From assembly GCF_027595985.1 (NCBI RefSeq), contig NC_073306.1, forward strand, positions 100,041,426 through 100,105,425: a stretch of DNA of 64,000 nucleotides. The letters run 5' to 3'. Under the pieces are notes generated by a model that was not told the DNA's origin, made no database searches, and saw only the letters and a list, made by a program, of their open reading frames with translations. Below, piece after piece: positions 1-64,000 of this stretch. Both the position numbers and the translations under genes were made by a program. Source of the stretch: Sorex araneus. Its lineage: Eukaryota > Chordata > Mammalia > Eulipotyphla > Soricidae. Each line of letters opens with the position of its first letter. The stretch's first letter is position 1.

Positions 1-902
1 ACAAAAGTGTATACAGGTATAATTAAGATAATTATTAAATCAAAGAAATTTGAAATATTTAAAGACAAAAATGTTGAAAGAAAAAAATGGAAAAGGCTGG
101 AGAAGGGAAAAAAACAGAAAACCAATTCTATTCTGTAGTATTCGGGTACTGAATGGAGAGCACATGTAGAAACATCCAAAGTACTGAATTTCAATAAAAT
201 CAGAGAAATGTACTTAACTGTTTCTCTATGCAAGTATTATGTAATATGTGCTTAAAACATACAACATCACAGGAGAAATAAATTTCCAGGGAAGAGTTCA
301 AAGATTTTATGTGATTGTAAGCTCAGGACATTGCATGAACTATTTTTAACAGAGCAACAGCACTGCTGAAAAGCTAATAATGTATTCCTGGGTCATGATA
401 CAAGGTACCTGGTATATACAGCAAAGATGATTAGTTATATATGCCAGGGAGATTATTATGTTTTAATTTTACATTACCACATCTGGTATGTTCCTCCACG
501 GATTCTTGGAAACTTAAGAGAAGTCCCGAGTAGAGGGCCCAAAGTGATAGAAGAATTCAAAGCTAGAAAGAATAAAGTGTATTTAGTCACAGAGTATTGA
601 ATATATCTGGGAACAGACATTATTATTGTAAATGACCAGCAAAAAGGATAACTAAGATCTTGTGTTGGCTGTACTGGAGTTATATTTGGGATCATAATCA
701 ATAAGACTTTATGTGAGTTCAATGAGAATTATAATTTAGCATGCATTAAAAGATAATTTTAAGTTGTAAAGCCTTTGCTGATAGTTTGAATATTGTCTAA
801 GGAAATAAATTAGAACGTTAAAGATAATAAATTTATAAATTTTAAATGTTTCTTAAATTAAAAGTATAGTATGATCAGGTCTATGGATAACTGCAAATAA
901 AA
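1..902. other. Intergenic DNA, nothing recognised
   Basis: AT-rich sequence without a coding exon, RNA gene or recognisable repeat. The short open frame on the - strand at 474-722 has no family resemblance and looks like chance. Confidence 0.6.
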
Positions 903-1102
903 ACACTGTCACTGTCATCCCGTTGCTCATCGATTTGCTCGAGCTGGCACCAGTCTCCATTGTGAGACTTGTTACTGTTTTTAGCATATCAAATACACCA
1001 CGGGTAGCTTGTCAGGCTCTGCCATGTGAACGAGATACTCTCGGTAGCTTGCCAGACTCTCCAAGAGGGGCGGAAGAATCAAACCCGGGTCAGGGTTACT
1101 TG
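903..1102 (-). mobile_element. SINE, 250-bp form (B), 5' end missing
   Basis: Reads in reverse: the tail 'cactgtcactgtcatcc' comes first, followed by the body block 'ttactgtttttagcatatc' and the 'ggtagcttgccag' block. It stops around the tRNA-like B box ('gaatcaaacccgggt'), so most of the tRNA-like head is absent. This is the same family as the copies at 15820 and 58087. Confidence 0.85.
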
Positions 1103-1809
1103 AATGTGGTTACCCCTCAGCTTGATCTATCTGGGAATGGGGCAAAATTTTTTTTACTAATTTTTCATACCTATCTGGAATGTTTAAAAGTCAAACCTTT
1201 CACCTCACATCCTCATAATACTGTGGCCCCAATTTTATAGGGAGGGTTTACTAGGAAAATCTTGTTTTGAGAATCGTGTGCCCATTGGAATATAAACTGT
1301 TGGTTGCCTGCGTCAGGCATTTTCATTCATATTCTGTAATTATTTGAGTGAAACAGGAAAAGGCTATCTTCTTATTTACCTATCTTATAACTACCATTTA
1401 TCTGTCCTATACCAAAATGTGGCTTAATCCTTATGGTGGACTGGGATATCTGTTCACAACAGGAGACACTCTATCATTTGGATCACTGAACCTAGTCTTC
1501 ATATGTTAAAACTATGAACAAATTTATGTCTTATCCCATCAAGTTGTTTGATATGAAATATAAAAACTTTATATAAATATATTGTTTAATGTTAAAAGTT
1601 AAAATGAAATTTGGTATTCTTATGAAATAATCTAAAGCCTCAGCAGAATGGTTCTTTGAGTGATACCTAGAAAGTTGCATTAATATTTCACAAAACATTA
1701 CATCCTTTTCTCATTATACGAAATTCTGGTATACAAATCTTCCTATACTAATTTCTCATTTAAAGACTTTCAGTAATTTCTTATTATCCCTGTTTTCACA
1801 AAATATTTA

Positions 1810-2188
1810 TGTGGGTGCACTCGACGCATTCATTCAGTAGTGAGGCCACTTTCCCACCTGGGACGGTCAATGGTAATGGATGAAAGAAGAGGAAACGGGG
1901 GCCAGGCTGGTTGGTGATCAATTGTTGTTTATTTCAATCTAGTCTTCCTCTGACACATTCCAGTCTCACCGCCTGTATTCCTTCTCTCCTGACCACTTTA
2001 ATAGCCTTAGTTATATATAACAATCACCAAGGGTAGGGGGTAGCAATTACACATAGGTAAGATAGCACAGTCAACATATGAAAGCCCTTCCTTCTAGGGG
2101 AAGCTCTTCTAAGACAAAGATCTCATCCTGCTAAGAAGGTCTTCTCAAGGGTGGAATTTCATCTAAGGGCATATTTCTCCTTTCCACA
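1810..2188 (-). mobile_element. LTR-like element (possible solo LTR)
   Basis: On the - strand the block begins TGTGGAAAGGAG and ends in CA. It carries a TATA-like stretch (tatatataactaaggc) and an AATAAA placed about 110 bp before the 3' end, which is the layout of an endogenous retrovirus LTR. No internal retroviral genes are nearby. No immediate short target duplication was found at the TG/CA ends, so the boundaries and the class are uncertain. It could instead be another non-autonomous repeat. Confidence 0.4.
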
Positions 2189-3038
2189 GTCCATATATAT
2201 TTAAATGGTCATCTTAAATTTACTCCTTAATAATATTTCTAGTCATTTTGTATGGACACAGTAACAGATATTTTAAGCTTATAGGGCGGCTTTCCTGGGA
2301 ACATCTGGCTATACATGCCAGACTACAGTCCTCAGGCCAGATTAGTCCCCAGCAGGGTCCTTGTCCAGTTACTTCTATTTGGATCATACGAGAATTTGTC
2401 CATGACCATGCTCTTAACTCATTATAAGCTTTATGTTGCTTGGCCTATCCCAGAAAACTGAGGCTTAAGTCGAATAAATATGACAGATGCCCAGGAGTAA
2501 ATATTATTCAGAGTCAATTAACTCCAAAGTTACAAAAGCATAGCATTACTGTTTTCCTGTGTCTATACAAAAAGGACATTGCTCTAAGTTAAACTATGCA
2601 AAGAACATAAGGGAAATAGAAAAACTATTTAATTTACAAATATAAAATCCAGAGATCTCTTAAAAATCTGACTTTACAAGTCACAGTTTCTGGTTAGAGG
2701 AAATGAGTGATTAACCGGGGTGCAGAGCACAAAGAAGCTGAAGATGAATATTCAGGAAATGGGACTGCTTCGGGAGCATTTCCCTAGGAGGAGAAAGGAC
2801 TGGCACATGTTATCCAACAATCTCAGTATGAAATCTTTTCCCCACACTTTCCCAAAGTAGATCAGAAACCTTATGTGTGCTTCCACATGAACTCACACTT
2901 TCATAACATTCTTCATACTTGAGATTTTCAGTATCAACCTGTCCTAATAATATTAAATTGAAAAATTCTAATTTTAGTATATTGACGTGGACTGGGACAG
3001 GTGGTTAATAAATATTAGTATGAGTTAGCTTTAACAAC
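2189..3038. other. Intergenic DNA, nothing recognised
   Basis: No coding exon or clear repeat family was seen between the LTR-like block and the left arm of the inverted repeat. Confidence 0.5.
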
Positions 3039-4154
3039 ATGTGAAATGGATCTTTTCTGCAACGGATACTGAGCCTTGACCTCTGTTTCAAGTTACCCTA
3101 AACTGTCACTGTTATTTTGAATGGGCTTTAAAAAACACTAAGTTACATTTCTCACATGTAAATCAAAAGATTGGTTATATATTTTACATCCCTTTGAGTT
3201 TTGAAAATCTGTTACTTTGAAAGATGAACCCACTGTGGTTAGGTTGACATCAATTTCTAGCTCTCCAGAGCCACCTTTTACAACATAGGAAATTCACCAG
3301 TAATTACTATCTTGATATATTTCTTGACAAGTAATCATTTTTCTTCTCTTTATGGACACCCCTACTTTGACACGAGAATTCTGTCAAGCTACAAGAAAAG
3401 CATTTTCATGAAAACCTTTGCTCATAATGAGAATATTTTACTTTAAGATACCCAATTGTCTTCACCGTTTTTTGTTTCATTTTGTTTTTTATCAACTTCA
3501 AGTTGTGCCTAGTTTTCTCCCAATTCCATCGTTGGCTGGTCATCCTATTCTATGAGAATCAATTAGTCAAATTATGGCTAAATAGAAAGGGAAGAATATT
3601 GCAATCTTCATGTAAATTGTGACTTTAGTGGTTAACATTTATGCTGATACTAGAAAATAAATAAAAAGGAACTTAATTTTAAAGCACACACACAAATGGG
3701 GGCACTATCTTTCAACTTGAGATAGTAAAGGCTGAAGGCTATTTTAAAAACAAACACAAATTGAGAGGATGTCAGTTGCTTGTGATTAAAATCATGTACC
3801 AGGTCTCTGGACTGGAGAGATAGCACAGAGGGTGGGGTTTTGCTTTGCACATGGCCCACCAGGGTTCGATTCCTCCATTCCTCTCTGTAAGCCCAACAAG
3901 CTACCAAGAGTATCCCACCCCCATGCAGAGCCTGGCAAGCTACCCCTGGAGTATTCGATATGCCAAAAACAGTAACAAGTCTTACAATGGAGACGGTACT
4001 GATTCCCATTGGAGCAAATTGATGAACAACTGGACGAAAGTGTTACAGAGAGCTGAATTTTTTAAAGCCCATTCAAAATAACAGTGACAGTTTAGGGTAA
4101 CTTGAAACAGAGGTCAAGGCTCAGTATCCGTTGCAGAAAAGATCCATTTCACAT
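3039..4154. repeat. 97-bp perfect inverted repeat with 922-bp spacer
   Basis: The left arm is 3039-3135 and the right arm 4058-4154. The right arm is the exact reverse complement of the left over all 97 bases, and the match ends abruptly on both sides. The spacer holds unique DNA and one diverged SINE (3808-4050). The arms are not one of the SINE families here. They sit about 1.2 kb upstream of the PHYHIPL start codon. Perfect identity beside aged repeats implies a recent event or an assembly artefact. Confidence 0.9.
3808..4050 (+). mobile_element. SINE, form B
   Basis: The head 'ctggactggagagatagcac' is followed by the B box 'ggttcgattcc', the 'gcctggcaagctaccc' block, 'atgccaaaaacagtaacaa' and a degenerate tail near 4050. 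It lies in the spacer of the inverted repeat. Confidence 0.88.
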
Positions 4155-4169
4155 CGATATAAGCGGGTA

Positions 4170-4340
4170 CTGTTCTTTTTTTTTTGGGGGGGGGGTAATG
4201 GAATGCTGGCAGTGCTCAGGGGTCTGAGCTCAGGGATCACTCCTGACATCCTCCGGAGACCATATGAGGTGCAGAGGACTGCACCAGGGCCGGCAGCACG
4301 TAAGGCAAGCCTTCTACTCTCTGCACTGTCTCTCAGCCCC
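4170..4340 (-). mobile_element. SINE, 150-bp form (A)
   Basis: Starts with T and G runs. It reads 'ggcagtgctcaggggtctga' and 'gggatcactcctgacatcc' and ends 'ctctcagcccc', which is the reverse complement of the tRNA-like SINE head. Confidence 0.85.
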
Positions 4341-5141
4341 TGTTGACAACGCCGGTCAGTCTTTACCTCAGAACTATTTGTTGACTGGGCTAAAGAAGCA
4401 CAACTGCGAAGGTGGAAAGGTAACGTGGCTGCCCAGCTGAAGCACGTGTCCTGCCGGTCCAAAGGCTTGGCCGGCATCTCCTCACTCTCACCTTCCTGGG
4501 GTTCAATTCTTAGTTTTCCCGCCTTCCAAACGGCTAAAATTTGACCCGCTAAGCCCTGAGACTCCTATTTCTCTCAAGTGCAGATTTGACGAGATGTATC
4601 GGGCACAGACGTGGGCAGGGTGAAAGCAACAAGCCCCGGGTCCCCTGGGCGGACGAAGGTGGCTCCCTGGCTCCAACACCCCCAACTTATTTTTTCCCCA
4701 TCTTTCATCAACAACCAACCTGCTGACTATCCTTTCCTCGCGCGCACACCGCGAAGCGCCAACCCGGGCTCTGACTGACACCGCGAGGAGCGAAAGAACG
4801 CCCCAAACGCCCGACGCGAGCGCCTCAGGCGCCCGGGGACCGGCCCCGCAGAGGCCGCGCGCGCCGAGCCGGTCCGCTCCGCTCGCCCGACGCCTCGCGC
4901 GGGGTTGCCGGGGCTGTGGCACGAGGGCAGCCGGGGGCGCGTGCGCGCCAAAGGGCGGTGGGGGAGGGGGAGCGGCGCGCGCCAGCAGGTGGGTGCGTCC
5001 TCCCTCCCGCGAGCGTGCGCGCGCCGCGTCGTCTCCCTCCCGTTCCCCGCGCGCCGCGTCCCCTCCCCACCGGGAGCGCGCTCTTCCCGCCCTCGCGTCG
5101 GGTCCCTCTAGGTCTCTCGGAGCCGCACAGTCCCCGGAGCT

Positions 5142-5177
<36 letters not shown>

Positions 5178-5180
5178 GCC
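5142..5180 (+). repeat. (GCC)n triplet repeat in the PHYHIPL 5' UTR
   Basis: Eleven uninterrupted GCC units (5142-5174), then ACC and GCC. It lies about 150 bp upstream of the start codon and so probably inside the 5' UTR, though this depends on the unmapped transcription start. Confidence 0.9.
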
Positions 5181-5332
5181 TCGGCCGCGGCTCTCCTCGG
5201 CGACGCGGGCTCGGGCTCTCAGCGCCGCGTCGCAGGCTTCCTCCCATCCCTCTCCCTTTCCCGCCCTCCCCGAGAGAGAGCGAGCGAGAGCCTGGAGACG
5301 AAGCCGGCGAGCTGGAGAAGGGTGCTGGGAAA

Positions 5333-38998
<33,666 letters not shown>

Positions 38999-39545
38999 TG
39001 CCCACTTTCCTTACTCAGTCCCTTTTTTTCCCTTAGGAGGATTGATTCTGTGTTAGCCATTTTCATCATCACCAGATTTTTTCATTGAAGCATGCACATG
39101 CCGCTATCACCAAAAGCAAACTGCCACTTCTCAAATTTCATTCAAAGCTGTTTCAGTGTTTCTTATGCCCTACCCTTCCCACCTACTTTCACTGATGAGA
39201 TATTCTAAGTTCTCCTTTTGACTTTTTATTGCCTAGATGCTGCAATGTTTTTATTTTTCCCTTATGCCAAACATAACAAAACAATGATATAAACCGCTTT
39301 AGCAAAGTACAAAATAATGGCTTATCGATGGTGTTTAAATATGCATTCATTTTAATCTACTGAACAAATATTGGGATAACTCCAAATTGCATGAAAGGGT
39401 ATAATTGCAGCATGAGTTAAATCTTGAAGACTAGAATTGTCAGCACTTCCAACTTGTTGTTTGACTGTGTTATTTATGTTATTTATATTAGCTAACAGGA
39501 AACAACTGCTGTGTTTCAACATAATAAATATAATAGAAAAATATT
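38999..39545 (+). other. PHYHIPL: PHYHIPL 3' UTR (minimum extent)
   Basis: AT-rich non-coding sequence after the stop codon, running to the first good AATAAA at 39523. Longer forms using downstream signals (e.g. ATTAAA near 39708) are possible. Confidence 0.6.
39523..39528 (+). terminator. Candidate PHYHIPL poly(A) signal AATAAA
   Basis: AATAAA 525 bp after the stop codon, followed 20-40 bases later by a T/GT-rich element (tttgtattgttgt). Not experimentally known from this sequence. Confidence 0.5.
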
Positions 39546-39550
39546 TTATT
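39545..39550 (-). terminator. Candidate distal FAM13C poly(A) signal (AATAAA on - strand)
   Basis: TTTATT on the + strand, about 1.4 kb after the FAM13C stop codon. Nearer alternatives at 40274-40279 and 40491-40496 could be used instead. Confidence 0.35.
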
Positions 39551-40972
39551 TGTATTGTTGTATAAAATATTTACAGTCATATAGAATATATAGTTACATT
39601 TTAATAGCAATTGTATACATGTCACGAAACAAGTTTCCCTTATCAAAGATGTAGTTTGTAAACCTCAAATAGTTGTGTATCTGTCCTGTTACAAGTAGTT
39701 GACTTTAATTAAACAGCTTTATGAAGGACAATATTCTGATTCATAAAAGTTATAAAATACCAGCTAATACAGAGAAAACATTAAGCCTCTGAAATAACCT
39801 GCTTCTGAAATAATCATTATTCTTTCTATTCAAACTATATGAAAATGTGAATTTCTTCAACTTCATGCTTAAACATTACAGAAAAATATAAGTACAAACA
39901 TGGTTGGTACAAGAAAAAAACTCAATCCTTTACTAATTTTTACAAAAGTAAAATTAATAAATGTGTTTTAGTATAAAATAACAAAACAATATACACTAAA
40001 TCTGATGAAGCAAATAAAATATTCTAGCTTCTCAAAGGTATCATGACAATTTCCAAACCTTTCATACAGAATGAAGCTACAGCTCATGAGAAAAATTTTA
40101 GACCTTACAAAGTAGAGACCTTGGAACATTAAGAAAAATGTGTATTCCCAATGGAAAAATAGTTATATACTTTGAGATATAGTAAACAAAAATTAGAAGT
40201 CATACCTATGATCACATTATTTACTACAGACAAGTCTCTATCCAAAATACCTATTTTTAAATTTTAATACAATTTTATTTTAGTATAAACAACTCTCAGT
40301 TATAGACAAAGATAATTCACAAAGTACATGCTATCAGAATTAACTTTGGTAACCAGAAATGTAAATTTTCAGATAACAGAAAATAATTGCTATTTTTGTG
40401 TAGAAATAAAAAATTAGCAGTGACACATTCTAGAGTGTTTTAGGATACTAAAGATCTAGCATACTTAAGGGACAAGGTAGTTTATTTTTTAATCACTTAA
40501 AACTCTATTAGAAGTTTCCAACAAATCACTTTCTTATTAGATATATTCCTTCATACATAAAAACTAGAGTTTGCCTCTTCTTACTGATTTTTTAAAAAAT
40601 CATACTCCTATATATCAACATAAGCCATCTTTGGACACTAAAAGATATTTCCCTAACAAGTGAGTGATCTATTGAACAGTTGTATGTTATATGTCATTTA
40701 AATTTGATAAAATATTGGACATCACTGAATCAGAGACACTGGGTTTTCTCCTTAACATAGAAGAAACTGACTCCCCCCATTATATTATTTGTGATATATC
40801 CCCTCATTCAAATTCCTTCTCATTTTTAATTATACTTGCCATCCTTTCTCAAAAACAATACTTCCATTAAAGTGCTTCAGTTTTCCATATGTTGAAACTA
40901 CCTAGGAAGATTAGCAATGGAAAATAAACTTGTTTTTCTTGGGCTAAGGTAATCACAAACATTTCTTGAACC
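39551..40972 (-). other. FAM13C: FAM13C 3' UTR region
   Basis: AT-rich non-coding stretch between the FAM13C stop codon and the convergent PHYHIPL end. It is free of SINE and L1 copies, unlike the flanking introns, which fits a conserved 3' UTR. The exact end is unknown. Confidence 0.5.
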
Positions 40973-62806
<21,834 letters not shown>

Positions 62807-63013
62807 TTATGGAGAATTGGGGCTGGAGCAATAGCACAGTGGGCAGGGTGTTTGCCTTGCACGCAGCCGACCGGGTTCGATTCCCAGAATCCCATATGGT
62901 CCCCTGAGCACTGCCAGGGGTAATTCCTGAGTGCAGAGCCAGGAGTAACCCCTGTGCATTGCCAGGTGTGATCCAAAAAACATAATAATAATAATACAAA
63001 CTTATGGAGAATT
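62807..63013 (+). mobile_element. SINE, form A, young, with target duplication
   Basis: 'ttatggagaatt' occurs at 62807-62818 and 63002-63013 around a near-consensus copy ('ggggctggagcaatagcaca' to 'ccaggtgtgatccaaaaaac') with an (AAT)n tail. Confidence 0.96.
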
Positions 63014-63129
63014 ATTGATATGGTTATTGTCTGCTTATCGATATGGGATGACATGCAAAATATGTTCAATGAATATCACAAATTTCAAAATAACAAATGA
63101 CTCCATTTTATATTAACAGAATGCACTTA

Positions 63130-63206
63130 TGGGGATTGGGGTGTGCTAAAGCAGTGCTTCGCAAGTCTGAGACCCCAGGTTCAATCCCTGGTATCCTCCC
63201 AGATAA
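63130..63206 (+). mobile_element. SINE head-like fragment
   Basis: 'ggggattggggtgtgctaaa', 'ccccaggttcaatccctgg'. Short and diverged. Confidence 0.5.
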
Positions 63207-64000
63207 ATAACATGTAGAAAGGCATACATGACAAGTGTAAAACATATGCACTAAAAGAGCAAAGCTAATCACAAAGCATGGTAATCACAAAGCACACTAG
63301 AATTGGGAATTATTGGGTTCCCACAAGCTATGTGGAATTTAATAAAAAAAGAGGAAAACAAAACAAAATCCATACCAAAGCCATTCCCCACCTAGGCCAC
63401 TAGTCTGTGCCTGCATTCTCATTACTGCAGGCACAGCAATGCCCCTTTAAATGAGCTCATTAACTCCTCACCCCCCCAGGGTCAATCCAACTTTGGGTAA
63501 CTTTATGCTTTAGACAGGAACAGGAAGTGAAGACCATGAAAACTCTGAGCCTGGGTGTCCAGGGTGAGTAACATCACCCTGGCGTTAGACTCAAAGACAC
63601 AGCCGAAACAAAATCCATAATGGTGTCTCACAGAAAGTCATGACAACCCTCAGTTTCTCTTACTCTTACTCTTACTGCCCTAATGGAAAATAAAGACTTT
63701 TATTTGTGAAAAAGCAGAATCGAAAATATTGACAATTCACATTTCCAAAGCAAATATTTTTACAATTTGGAATCAAATGGATCTTAATCACATTTTGGAG
63801 TATCTCCTGTTCTTTTTTTTTTTTTGATTCAGATGTGTTTTTAATGCCATTGTATCCATTAACTCAGCCTAAGTCTTTAAGCCAAAAGGAAAGTGGAGAG
63901 GAATTTTTTAAAATTTCACTTGTAAACATTAATCTAGGATGTCTGGCTTTTGGCAGCCAACACAGAAAACATACTGGCCTTTTAGTTATTTATACGTACC
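63207..64000. other. FAM13C intron up to window end: no gene seen
   Basis: No FAM13C exon is recognisable here on the - strand, so the next upstream exon probably lies beyond the window. Confidence 0.5.

Noticed and set aside
63990..64000. Possible splice donor on the - strand at the window end (g|gtacgt)
   Set aside because: No recognisable FAM13C coding sequence can be read beyond the edge, so it cannot be supported.

Overview
This is a mammalian autosomal window with two convergent, intron-rich protein genes in AT-rich DNA crowded with retrotransposons. It is not bacterial or viral. Two abundant tRNA-headed SINE forms dominate. Their head reads about 'gggctggagcgatagcac', followed either by a body ending in 'gtgtgacccaaaaa' or by a body ending in 'gatgacagtgacagtga'. 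I recognise these from memory as SINEs of shrews (Soricidae, Sorex type), so the source is most likely a shrew. That assignment rests on recall, not on a search.

Layout. Positions 1-4440 are intergenic and hold SINE copies, an LTR-like block and a 97-bp perfect inverted repeat. Positions 4440-6230 are a CpG island that carries the promoter and first coding exon of PHYHIPL (+ strand). PHYHIPL continues in four more coding exons at 25162-25358, 27961-28135, 31948-32065 and 38464-38998. Together they encode an intact 376-residue protein. Its introns hold L1 fragments, many SINEs, microsatellites and several unusual retroposed inserts. From the other side, the 3' two thirds of FAM13C lies on the - strand. 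Eight coding exons run from 62305 down to the stop at 40973, and the gene's 5' end is beyond the window. The two genes converge near 39.5 kb, where candidate poly(A) signals on opposite strands are only about 20 bp apart.

The two genes have no known joint function. PHYHIPL is a brain-enriched protein with a fibronectin type III domain. FAM13C is a coiled-coil-rich relative of FAM13A without a RhoGAP domain. I see no undescribed operon-like or defence-like system.

The unusual items are products of retrotransposition and DNA repair:
- A chimeric insert at 22347-23205 flanked by 21-bp duplications. It joins a headless SINE body to an unspliced exon 1 plus intron 1 start of a VAV-family gene (best match VAV3).
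- A related composite retroposon family with two further copies.
- A SINE whose 5' junction is a 29-bp perfect fold-back.
- The 97-bp inverted repeat upstream of PHYHIPL.
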